Shown: piece after piece, positions 36,670-46,944 of the stretch
Layout of the letters: every line of letters begins with the position of its first letter
Position numbering within the stretch: the stretch's first letter is position 1
Assembly: GCA_024734555.1 (NCBI GenBank)
Contig: JANPWX010000651.1
Span: 2,324,347 to 2,388,346 of the forward strand
From: Trochalopteron elliotii
Lineage: Eukaryota > Chordata > Aves > Passeriformes > Leiothrichidae
Direction of reading: 5' to 3'
Length of the DNA stretch: 64,000 bases
Translations under genes and position numbers: made by a program
Notes under the pieces: model-generated
The model's input: only the letters and a program-made list of their open reading frames with translations
The model's database searches: none
Told to the model about the DNA's origin: nothing

Positions 36670-37420
36670 AACCCCTTAATGTTCAGCAAATAATGTGTTC
36701 CAAAGAGACTGTGTTGTATGTGATCGTAATTACATTTTGGGTTTTAATAATCATAAACACTCCTGTTTTCTAAGAACCAGTTAAACTGGTTTCCAAATAA
36801 TTTAATTTGAATGGCATGTTTTGTGTTTATGTAGCATCTTCTCCCCCACTTCTAAAGAAAAACAAACAATGTATTAAAAAAAAAAACCAAGTGTGAGGCA
36901 AAAAAAACCCTCGCAAAACTTTAAAAGACTCTAAACCTGAAAAGGGAGGGTAGGATCAGCTAATTTGTCCCTCTTTTGTATGGTTTATTAAGCCTTTTGT
37001 TCTGGAACGCATGGGTTCAGTGGGAAAGCGGTTTTTGATATATAATGTATTTACTTTTGCTAATTAATTAAAGCAGTATTCATATGAAAATGCCAACTGA
37101 TAATGGCTTTCACAGCAACAACTGTGTTTTTTAAAGCAGCAACTTTTAATTACAAATTGACTGGCAGAATTATATAAACCCAAATATTGTTCCACTGATT
37201 TCCTTTTAACTGTGTTACTCTTGCTTGATTTATCGGATTAGGGCTTTTCACACGTAGTGGGTACAAGATACTGTTTTTAATGAGAAATTAAAAGATTACC
37301 AACAATACCCATAAACCATTAAAAACACAAACTCTGGATGAATGGTAATTAGACGGAATGATTTGAGGCTGATAAATTGCAAACAATTAATGTATTTGTT
37401 AGGGATTCTGAAGATAGCTC
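36670..37420. promoter_or_regulatory. Large AT-rich candidate conserved non-coding element cluster
   Basis: About 750 bp of AT-rich, repeat-free sequence with many homeodomain-like and related sites: GATCGTAATTACATTTTGGG near 36722, TTTAATAATCATAAACAC near 36742, GCTAATTAATTAAAGC near 37058, CTTTTAATTACAAATTG near 37144, GGTAATTAGACGG near 37344 and CAAACAATTAATG near 37380. CpGs survive in AAACCCTCGC, GGAACGCATGG, TTATCGGATT and CACACGTAG. No reading frame is convincing. With 17.37-18.08 kb this is the best enhancer candidate; conservation is to be tested. Confidence 0.45.
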
Positions 37421-38541
37421 TGGGTGTTCCAGAAAGCACTGGAGGGTTCAGATTTGGTGTGGAATTGCATGTGGAGATACCTTTCACTGCCTCAAGTGTC
37501 CAGGGTGCCAGTGGAAAAGATGCTGGCAGGGCTCCACTGGGTTCTGGGAAGGGGGAGGGAGGTGAGGAGTTAAGTCAAGGAGTTTTTGTGGGAAGGGCTG
37601 AAGGGTTGTACCAGGGCAGGTTTTCCCTGGATCAAGCCTTTTCTTCATTTCACTGTTATTTGTGACATGAGGGAAAACTTGAGGAGGTAAGGCAGGAGGA
37701 AGTGCTGAGGAGAAGTAAAGTTTTCTCGTCTCTGCTGTGGTTTATCAGGAATGCATCTTCTGCTCAACTCGAGCAACCCTGAGTCGGTAAAGCTGCACAA
37801 GATGCTCTCTTTTGGGATATGAGGAGGTTGCATTTGTTAATGGTGGCTTGTAACCCCAGCAAGAGCATCCTGTTTCTATTCTTTCTCTTATTCTTGGCAA
37901 AGCAAATGTTTTGGGATTCTGTTTCAACAAAAGGAAGTACTCTCAGGTGGTGATGCCTTTTGATATTGTTCCTTGTACTTGGGTCTAGAACAGAGCTCAC
38001 CATGATTTCCCATCTCAGGAGAATTTTTCAACACAAGAAAAATAGCCAAAAACAAGTAATCTCCTAAATCAGGATAGTGATGTCTCTACTTAAAAATCTT
38101 AAAACAAAATAGCCCTCCCCATCATAAAACCTAAAGGCTCAGGTAACATATGATCTGAACAACTGAAACATCTAATTTTAGTTTTTGCTATTTTTATTTC
38201 AAGTCTTCTCCAAGTGTAAATTAGGATATTCAAATTAAGAGTCACAACAAACAAAAACCAGAAACCTTTCCCACAATTTCCCCCAAGTCAGGAATATAAT
38301 CAGTCCTTTCTTATATACATTTTCTTTGTGATAACTTGAAATTTCTGATGAGGGGTGGGGTGTTTTTCCAGAAAAAAAGAATCCTGATGTGGAATTCTGC
38401 AAGCAGAACTCCTTCTCCACCATTGGCTCTCTGTTCTAATGCCTTCTTCAGATGTATTCCTACCACAAGGCTTTTAAGTTCTTATCCACTGTAGAAAGAA
38501 ATGCATTCTTTAACAAGGCTAAAGCAAGAGCACAGTGAACC
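37421..38541. other. Non-coding sequence, nothing recognised
   Basis: Short overlapping frames on both strands; no repeat or RNA gene is recognised. Confidence 0.5.
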
Positions 38542-38574
38542 CTGATGGTAGAACCCTTTGTGTTCTACCATCAG
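38542..38574. repeat. Perfect 13-bp inverted repeat (hairpin)
   Basis: CTGATGGTAGAAC at 38542-38554 and its exact complement GTTCTACCATCAG at 38562-38574 flank a 7-base loop. Transcribed, this forms a short stem-loop, too short for a typical microRNA precursor. There is no T run after it on the plus strand, and terminators of the bacterial type do not apply in this genome. Confidence 0.95.
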
Positions 38575-41500
38575 CTGCTGGTGTCTTGTTCAGGAAACCA
38601 GGTTTAGAAGGAGCTGGAGTTCTTGAATCCACTTAGCACTTGATGCTGGTGGGTGCTGAGTTCCTTTGTAAACCTGGTGATTGCATTCTGAATGAAAGTT
38701 GTTGGACTGAACTGGGATTTTTTCCCTGAATCTTTGCAAAAAAAATGGTGTTCTCTATGGAAATGCTGGGGCTTTTTACCTGTCTCCAAGGTACACTTCA
38801 GTCTTGCAGGTGTTTTGAAGCTTATATTTGCAGGAGCAAAAGCCCTGTTGTCTCTCCATGTGGCTCCAACCCTGTGCAGCACTTGTGGCTCTTGTAGGGT
38901 GATTCCTTACAGCTATTTTCCATCCTACTGGAGTCAAATCAGTTGCAGAAAAAAGTAGGTGTTTTATCAAGGAGTGTCTTGCTTCCAAGGATGAGCTGGA
39001 CAAGGAACTGCTTCACCCAGCAGCCTTACTCTGGGGAACATTTCCTGGGTTGTTGCCACTGCTGTGAAGTAGCATCTTGGGCATTGCATTTCAGTAGTTT
39101 TCATTCCTCATGCACTGGTTCAGCCATCAAATTAACAAATAAGGCTCTTGGAGGAGCCACCTGGGCCCTATTGCACAAGCTGGATGCCAGTAAAATCCAG
39201 CCATGTGTAGCAAAAGGGAAAAGACCAATAAGGAAACAATAACAGAAAAGCTCTGTTAAAAAAGCATATGGGTACAATGCTGCTGGCCCAGTTAAGGAAC
39301 CTGTTATATTCAGTAGTGCAATAAAATCCCATGTAATTGCAAATGAAACTTAATGCCTTGTAAAAGGGCTCAGCTCCTTTCTCCCGTAGCTGCAGCTTTT
39401 CGAATGGGTCCAGCAGGAGGTGTATTTGTGCTGCACAGCCTTGGGATGATCTGGGGAAACAGTTGATCAGCCGTGGGCAGTATGAGGGTTGTTTGAAATG
39501 CTCCAGCTGTTTTGGCCAACCTGGCCTTCTGCAGGAGGATGTGGAACAAGGCAGCACATGGAGAATTTTACTCCGACCCTGTGTGTGGGATCCAGAGTGT
39601 TCCAGTCTTCCCAGCAGATGCAGGAATCACTTCAGACTGGTCCAGCCAGGATGCTGCTGAGGTGATAGTTACTTTTTCCTCTGTTTTCAAATCTCTGTGT
39701 TCCATCATCATCCTGAGCAGTGAGCTCAAAAGCCATGCCAAAGCAAGGCAGAGAAGCCCTCCTAACATTATTTGTGTGCATATTCCTTCTTTTATCCACA
39801 CTTTTTCCTGAATCTTTACAGCACAGGATTCTTGCCTCCTTCAAGCAAACCCCATTTATTTGGGGAAAAGAGACTTGTTCTTCTGCTCTCTATTACAGAT
39901 TTTGGATCATAACATTCTTCCTTTATGTGACTAAGAAATATGTAGGAGGGAGGATTTGCAGCACAAGGCTTTCCAGTGAGGATAGGGATATTTTTTATTG
40001 TTTAGTGTCTCGTCTTTGGGAATTAAATAATTGCTTGAGAATTTTAACTTTGTTTCAAAGGCATGTTTCTAGCCCTTATGTTTGTGTGAACTCCACCCTG
40101 CCATGCACCTCCCCATGTAATTTGAAAATATGGTTTGGTTATGCTTGAAAGACTCAGGATCCAGAAGGCAGAGAAAAACAACCCAAAGCTGATTGTTATT
40201 AAAAACAAACACCACCATCCCCTCTCCAAACTAATGGTATTTGAATTCCTGGGTTTGCATTGCTGGTTTTGGGCCATAGGAACTGAAGGCAGGTAGAAAC
40301 CTGACTTGCATTAGAACAGAGAAGCAAGAACCTGGTGGTTTGCCTGCAAATGGCCTGAGCCTGTTAAGCCTGGTGTGCAAGTGCTGGCAAAATGGTGTGA
40401 GCAAGGACTGAGTGAGTGCCACGAAAGGAAACACCAGCCCTTAGAGAAAATCTTTCCTGCTTCCACACGCTTCCATCATTTTTCAGTCCTGCAAAGTATG
40501 ATATCCCCTCCTTCTCCTTTATTAATCAGGTTTTCATTTAAATTGCAATGCTTTGTTTCCCCACATGATTAACTGTATTTGGTAAATAAAGTATTGAATG
40601 GCCCTTTTAAGTGCAAATGATGGTTCTAGCTGCCCACACTTCAGCTGAACATGTGCAGTGTCCTTCTTTCCTGGCATGAGCTAGCAGAACTCATGGGGTG
40701 CACTCTGAGAAATAGCCTGTGCTTTCTTTATTGTTGTTTTTCCCTTTGCTCTGATGGCATGAGTCAGGGGCACTGTCAATATCTGAACCAACAGTGTCTC
40801 CTTTTCAGCAATTAATCTGCCCATTTCATTGTTTGACTAAGCTGTGGCATACTCTAAGGTTTGTCTTAATCCTCTGTAGCTGACAATAAAGAGGCAAATC
40901 TCTGAAATTCTAGAGAAACTTCCTTCCCTCTTCCCCCTTGAAATGAAGCAACCTTCTGCAAACTCATCAGCCCATTTCTTTCCTTATAGGGCTAGGGCTG
41001 GCATCCTTTGTTAACTTCCTGCATAACTATGGGTTTGACTTGGCTTCTCTAAATGTTCTGGCTGAAATTGGTCCAACACTTTATCCTCACATCCACCCAC
41101 GCATGTAAATTTCTCAGTGTTATAAGTTGGTTAGGTTCCATGTAAGCCATGGCATCTCTTTGTCTTTGCCCCTCCATCCACCCCTGTGAAAAATGTGTGG
41201 TGTTTAAAACTGAGGCAAATGCAAATAGATAGGAGGTGTGGATATGGAACTAAGAGAGGAGGGCTGTGAAGACAGAGTTTATTAAGCTGTTTCAGTAATT
41301 AAGTGCAAGACTGTCCCTTAAAGCTGGATGTGGAAACTGCTGAGCCAATAGAGGGGTTTGTATTGATTTCAGTGAACTCTGGATCAGTCCCTTCAAAAGT
41401 AGCAAGGAATATGGACCTAACCAGATCATGCCCCCGTGGCAAAAAATAAGGCTTAGCATCCATGCAGGACCCTAAATAAGACCTCAGGTCTTTCAGAAGT

Positions 41501-42329
41501 TCTCCTCAGGAAAGGGCAGATCCTATACCCAAGGGAGTGCTTTGGAAACTCTCTTCTCTTGGCTAAATGAGAATACCTTGCATTTTCAAATCTGGTTCCA
41601 GTTCTAGGTGTTGAATGAGTGAAAGTCTCTTTCTGAACCAATTTTTAAAGACTGCCTGCCCTTCGACACCAAAACTGAATTTTGTAAGGTGTTGTGTTCC
41701 TTCAGCTTTTAGGGCTACACATACACACAATCAAGGACTTAGGAGGATTGCTGATGGGAAATTAAAAAGAAAAATTCAGATTAAAATGGTGTGGATATTT
41801 AGATCAAGGATATGGATGTTTGAGACCATTTTAGAAATGGTAGGCCAGCCAGCAGTTTCGCCACCAGATCTTGGTTTGAACTCTGAAACCCCAGCAAAGC
41901 TGGGGTATGTGATCCCAAGACTGGGGTTGTCTAAACACAGAAATCACTCAGAACTCAAGTCAGAAGAAATGTATGTAAAGGCACTGAATAAATGCAGCAG
42001 TCCTGGGGAGCTAACCTCTCCACCCAGAGCTCTGGAGTTTTCAGTATGCAACCTTTATCATCTAAAATATTACCTGTCCTGTTTGCAGCCTGGATTTGGT
42101 CTCCTTGCCTGTGGATTAGACATAAGAAATATAAAACAAAATACATGCACAAACCCCTTGTGTTTCCTTTGCAAAATCAGGCTGTGCACATAGCTAATTC
42201 TTTTCATGTTAATCTACACTTACAACCCGATAACAAGCTAGAGCTTTCTTCTAACCAGGCTTGATTAAATTTGGAAGATTTCTTCCCAACAGGAGAACCC
42301 TTTCTGCTTTCATACAGTAAACATGATTT
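38575..42329. other. Non-coding sequence, includes the longest open frame of the window
   Basis: The plus-strand frame at 41615-42193 (192 codons) is the longest in the window. It shows no signal peptide, membrane span, zinc finger or other domain I can recognise, and its length is not far from what chance gives in 64 kb of this composition. Frames of 129-142 codons at 39168-39557 and 39720-40148 are likewise anonymous. No repeat family is recognised. Confidence 0.5.
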
Positions 42330-42680
42330 TGTGCTTTCTGTATTTCCCTTTTTTATTTTTATTTCAGGAATTCTTTTTTTCCTCCCCTTATTATTATTAT
42401 TATGAATAAGCTAGTTTTAAATCAATTTCAACAGCTGGAATTAATTTTCCTGTTACTGACTCTTCACTTGGGCCTGTCACGGGGAGGGGGGGCTTTCTAT
42501 TAGCATAAACATAACTGAAAGCTCTGGAATTTGCATTAATGTACTTTTAACAAGTTGACAGTCTTTTGGCACACATTCCTGAGATCTGAGAAGCAAGGGA
42601 AAAAAAGACTGTATTATACCTTACACTGGCCGGATTGTAAGAAGCTGTCAGGTAAAACCTCTGATTTCTTTTTCTACTAC
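42330..42680. promoter_or_regulatory. Candidate conserved non-coding element with (TTA)n
   Basis: A short TTA repeat (42388-42403) precedes unique sequence with GGAATTAATTTTCC near 42437, TATTAGCATAAACATAAC near 42498, TTTGCATTAATGTAC near 42530 and CACTGGCCGGATTG near 42625 with a retained CpG. Texture suggests a CNE; the function is inferred. Confidence 0.35.
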
Positions 42681-43235
42681 AAAAATATGGGACAAAATAT
42701 CCACTCCTAAGCAGGTGCACATATCTGACAATTTTGCAAAGTCCTTACTACTTCCCTCCTAGTCCGTGGAAAAGCCTACTCCCAGCTTGGGAACAAGCTG
42801 TTCCATTGTTATTTAAGGGATGTGGGACTCGTGCAAGGGGTGAGGTGCTGAGCAAGATATTTTACAAAGCTTTAAAGGGTCTCAGGAAATGTATATTTTG
42901 GTGACAGGAGCATGGACCCTTTGAAAAGTGATCCAAACTCTGCTAAATAAATTGGTAGGTGTGCCAAATAAAAGGCTAGTCCTGCAAGCTCCTTATTACT
43001 ATGGGGTAGGAACTGAAGAGGACTCAGCAGAGGACTGGCAGTTTGGCCAGCAGATGAAACAATCTTAAGAGATGACCCGAAGAGTGAGATGGTGGTTTTC
43101 TACATCTCTGTTTAAACCACATAATAAAGATGAGGGTCTTTCCATTTGATTCCAGCTCCTGGATGGCAAGTGAATTGTGGTTGAACTTGGCCTTCATTAA
43201 CCAGAGGAACCAGAAACTGCTGCTCCTGCCAAGTC
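42681..43235. other. Non-coding sequence, nothing recognised
   Basis: No gene, RNA or repeat is recognised. Confidence 0.5.
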
Positions 43236-43335
43236 ACAGAATCATTTAAGTTGGAAACAACCTCTAATACCTTTGAGTCCAACCTTTAGCTGATCATCAC
43301 CTTGTCAACCAGACCATGGCACTAAGTGCCAAATG
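43236..43335 (-). mobile_element. CR1 LINE 3' end (antisense)
   Basis: CACAGAATCATTTAAGTTGG, then CCTCTAATACCTTTGAGTCC, then ACCATGGCACTAAGTGCCA are the reverse complement of a common avian CR1 3' end of a different subtype from the copy at 35.92 kb. It is 5'-truncated near 43335. Non-coding. Confidence 0.88.
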
Positions 43336-43789
43336 ATGTGGCAGTAGCAGTAGCGCCTGAAAGGAGGATGATTATTAGGATTAAACATGGGGTTGATGAC
43401 ATTTGGCTGAATCTGCTGGGTTTGCAGTCAGTGTGCAGAAGTAACAGGACTACTGCTCTGTTGGTGTGGGCAACCAAGGGGCTGGTCTGTGCATCCCTGC
43501 TTGCCCAAATGGACTCTGTCATAGCCTGAAGGTAAGAGTTAACTGAGTCTCTGCACTGCAGCCTTCAGATGTATGGATAGGAAGCCTTTGAGTAGTTCTG
43601 GGGCTCTCAGTTATGTACATGTTCTACTTGTCCATCAGTGCAGTTGATATGTATTTTTAAAAAATGCAATGTGCTTCCACCAATTACTTAGAATAATGTC
43701 TTACAGTATTTGCAAAAACTGTACAAGCCAACATTAAATTTGTATGTGTTTCCAGTTACACTAGAAGAGGAGGCAGGAGAAAATATTTG
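43336..43789. other. Non-coding sequence, nothing recognised
   Basis: Short frames of 66-67 codons on both strands at 43322-43529 overlap the edge of the CR1 fragment and are not credible genes. Confidence 0.5.
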
Positions 43790-44010
43790 GGCTGCAGATC
43801 AGACTCATATCAGTTGCCATGGGAATAAAAGAAATACTGAGAATTGAGGGAATCCATTAAACTACAGGATTTTTCAAACTGAGGTCTTATTTGACTGTTT
43901 ATTAAGGCCCTACATTAAGACAAAAGTGTGTGTTTACCCAGCTCCTCCTGCTGGACCCAGAGCAACTATTAGGGCCTTATTTCCATGGAAATATTGCTGA
44001 TCCTGGCCCC
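43790..44010. promoter_or_regulatory. Weak candidate conserved non-coding element
   Basis: Unique block with GTTTATTAAGGCCC near 43897 and TTTCCATGGAAATATTGC near 43980, which holds a short palindrome (TTTCCATGGAAA). No repeat match. Low confidence. Confidence 0.22.
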
Positions 44011-44310
44011 AGAACAGAGCAGAAGGAGGCTTGGGAGTGCTACTGTGTATAGTGGCACATTGGGCTCGCTCTACAACCAGGGGCTTGGGCAGCCCCCTTG
44101 CAGAAAATAGAGACCAGCTTTTTGTTTACATGGTAAAGCTGCTGCCAGTGGTTTGGCAAGGCTGCAGTATTTGTCTGCCCCATGCTTTCTTCCTAAGTTC
44201 GTCTCTTGAGTTTGGAGAGACCAAAATGGTACCCCTTTGGTCTGGAAACTATGACTTGATCTGGCTGGCACAGGAGTGATATGACTCAGCTTACAGTAGG
44301 GGAACTGTCT

Positions 44311-44356
44311 CATTGCTGGAAAAAGTCACTGAAGGGTCTGCTAGTTAATTAGCAGG
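44311..44356 (+). repeat. Duplicated 46-bp module, copy A
   Basis: Matches 46830-46875 in the same orientation at 43 of 46 positions. Differences are at the 4th, 10th and 24th-25th region of the module; the shared core includes AAAAGTCACTGAA and GGTCTGCTAGTTAATTAGCA. The flanks of the two copies are unrelated. The core has a TTAATTA homeodomain-like site. It does not match a repeat family I know. Confidence 0.93.
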
Positions 44357-46734
44357 GGGATTGTAAATGGCTAAAACCTGGCTGAATTCCTCTCTCAGCT
44401 CAGGACAGGATCCTCCTGCCACTCCTCCTTCTGCTTCTTCTCTCTTTGACCACAATTGTTTATTCTGGAGACAATTTTTCCTCTCTTGGTTTCTGCTCCA
44501 GTCAGTACCATGGCTCACTGCGGCTGTTATTTGTTCCCTCTGGGAAAAGAAGAAACTCAGTGCTGTGGAAGAGCAATATTCTCTCAGTCTCCTTCACACC
44601 CTTTGTAGTTTTTCCCTTTCCCAGGGAAAGGCTGAGAGCAGAGGCAGCCTGTCCAGTTCTGCTTGACTTGGATGCTGCTGTACTCTCTTGCTTCAGCTGA
44701 TGGAAAGCACTTGCAGCAGATCTACCTTGGCTGTGGCTGAATCACATAACTTTTCTGAGCTAATCTGCCTATGTACTACTTGTGGCTTCTCAGAGCCTGG
44801 TGCAGGTTCCTCATCCAGCCAACAACCACAGCCCATGGCAGACTGGATGACTTAGAGATACCTTGTTGGTGTCTTCAGTTGCCATCATTGACCAGTGCAC
44901 AGGGCCAGACCACTGGAATAGGGAATAAGACACTTCTTCACTCAAGCCTCCAGACCTTAAGGTCATGAAGTCAACAAACCTTCTAGAAGGTTTATTTCCT
45001 TCCTCCTAAGACACATCCAAGAACTGCTGGAGGAAACCTGTGTTGGCAGAGGTGGTGCATTCTAGCTGAAAATGCATCAGAACATCATCTAACAACTGTG
45101 TGTCTTCCTTACATAAAAAGAAGGCATTTCTCATCTTTCATATAAAGATATTTTCCTTACATGCCAACCCAATCCCTTCTAATTGCATGACCTCAGAAAT
45201 GATCCCAAATGCATTCTAAAAGAAAGTTGGAAGCAGGTGTCACGTGGAGAGGGAAGCTATCCCATGCCAAGGGCCCAGTGCCTACACCAGCATTGACTTC
45301 ATTGGCCTCAACAGAGGGGCTTTGTGTGAGCAAGCACCAGACCCTTGTTAGGGTGAGAGCTGTGGGCTGGGAGGACTTTGTAATGATGGGAAGAAGAGTG
45401 TGGGAGGGGAAAGGGAAGAGTAGTTTGGTTTAGAGATACTGTCCACAGTGCTGATTCACTGAGCTAATCGGATCTTGGTGGCACTTTTCCTCTTGTATCT
45501 GCTCTGTGCGTCTGTCACTGTTTTTGAGAATTTATCTTTCTCATCAGAGCTTAGGGTTTTTGTTGGGTTTTTTCCTCTCTTCATCCAATGCCTGTTAGGG
45601 GAAAATCTTTGAAAACAAGATGTATTTTTCTTCAGAGCTCTGTTCGGTAGGTCTGAGCTGTGATAAAGTCCTTTCTCTTGTTGATTTCCAAGAAATACGT
45701 GCCCCATGGGCAGTGGCCAGCCAGTGCTCCCTACAGTCTCTGCTGAATTGTATTTTTTTAAAACAATTTTTTAGAAGATCTAAATTATCCAAACTCTAAA
45801 GCTTATTTCAGGGCTATGCAGCAAAGGCTGCCGGATGGCCGTTTTATGTTGAACCATGCCCTGTGGCATAGACCCTGTGGGCAAGGGTCTGGACTCATTC
45901 CTTAAGTGACTCTGTTAAATAAATAGTTTTTTCCACTTTTCTCCGAGGAAGTTCTTTTCTGGATCAGTTGGGGGAGGGGCCGTTTGGGTTTGCTGGCAAA
46001 TGTGAGAAGTGGCAGACTGTGATTGAAATGGGCAGCCCTAATGGGTTTGGAGATGAGAGGAGCACTGTTTTGCTTGGTCCATATCCTCCTAGAGAAAAAC
46101 CTAATGACAAACAGCTGAGGAGTTTTTACTATAGCTCACGTTCTGGTACAGCTGCTGGAGAAGTTTGAGCAACTCTTGCAGAGCTCCACAGCGTCCTGTA
46201 TGGATTGATGTGAAGCCATGAGCTAAGTTGAGCTTGTGATGACCAGTGTGCCAAACCTCTGCAATCTGCAGATTTGGAAAAAAGGGTTCAAGTGTTGGTT
46301 ATTATCTGCCAGCTGAAAATTCCCCTCCAACCCCTGTTGTATCTGTTTAGCTGAACACAGCATGAGAGGGGGCTGCTTGGGGAGTGCCTGATAAAAGAAC
46401 TTTAGCTGTGCAAATCTTCTTCAGTGAGACTTCTCCATAAACATCATCTGTTATGAATTCAGCCTTGCATGATTACAGGCAGACATCTGTGTTGATTATG
46501 TGGGTTTTCTGGAGGAAAGATTTTAAAATATGGAAATGAATGGAAGTATTTGCACAACCAGTTAGCATTCGCTTAATGTTATTATTGAATATATATCTCA
46601 GAGAAGTGCTTAGAGACCTTAGGTCAGAGTAGGGCTTCACTGAACAAGGTACAGAATATGCCTGAGGAGATATACCTTGCTACTATTAGCCTGAGACAGT
46701 CCCAGCCAGGGCAGACAGCTGGGTAGAGGGAGGG
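44357..46734. other. Non-coding sequence, nothing recognised
   Basis: Frames of 65-99 codons on both strands have no recognisable domain. No repeat is recognised between the two copies of the 46-bp module. Confidence 0.5.
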
Positions 46735-46815
46735 TGAGGGGTAAGGTGACCTGCTCAGGGCTGCGTGCAAGAACACAGGAACAAAACTGGGCCAGACTGC
46801 AGCTCTTGTGCCTCT
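46735..46815 (-). mobile_element. Possible MIR-type SINE relic (antisense)
   Basis: GGGTAAGGTGACCTGCTCAG and GGGCTGCGTGCAAGAACACA recall the antisense MIR block around the sequence complementary to its GTGACCTTGGGCAAG-like segment. Only about 70 bp is recognisable; tentative. Confidence 0.35.
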
Positions 46816-46829
46816 GCTGAGTCCTCAGA

Positions 46830-46875
46830 CATGGCTGGGAAAAGTCACTGAAAGGTCTGCTAGTTAATTAGCAGG
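46830..46875 (+). repeat. Duplicated 46-bp module, copy B
   Basis: Second copy of the module at 44311-44356, 43 of 46 positions identical, direct orientation, start to start distance about 2.52 kb. It ends 16 bp before the strong hairpin at 46892-46934. Confidence 0.93.
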
Positions 46876-46880
46876 CCTGG

Positions 46881-46944
46881 GACAATAATAATTGCCCACA
46901 TAGGCCTGTCATTTCCCCAGGCTTATGTGGGCAAATGACAATAA
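46881..46944. repeat. Near-perfect 17-bp hairpin flanked by 8-bp direct repeats
   Basis: TTGCCCACATAGGCCTG (46892-46908) pairs with CAGGCTTATGTGGGCAA (46918-46934) at 16 of 17 positions, the exception being a G:U-compatible change, across a 9-base loop. An alternative, mutually exclusive stem pairs TGTCATTTCCCCA (46907-46919) with TGGGCAAATGACA (46928-46940) at 12 of 13 positions. GACAATAA occurs at 46881-46888 and again at 46937-46944, like a target-site duplication. It could be a tiny MITE-like remnant, a structured RNA or a local inverted duplication; the stem is short for a microRNA precursor and the ends do not match a known transposon terminus. Confidence 0.9.

Noticed and set aside
46881..46944. 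Hairpin as a microRNA precursor
   Set aside because: A 17-bp stem with a 9-base loop is too short for a normal precursor, and no known mature microRNA sequence is recognised.
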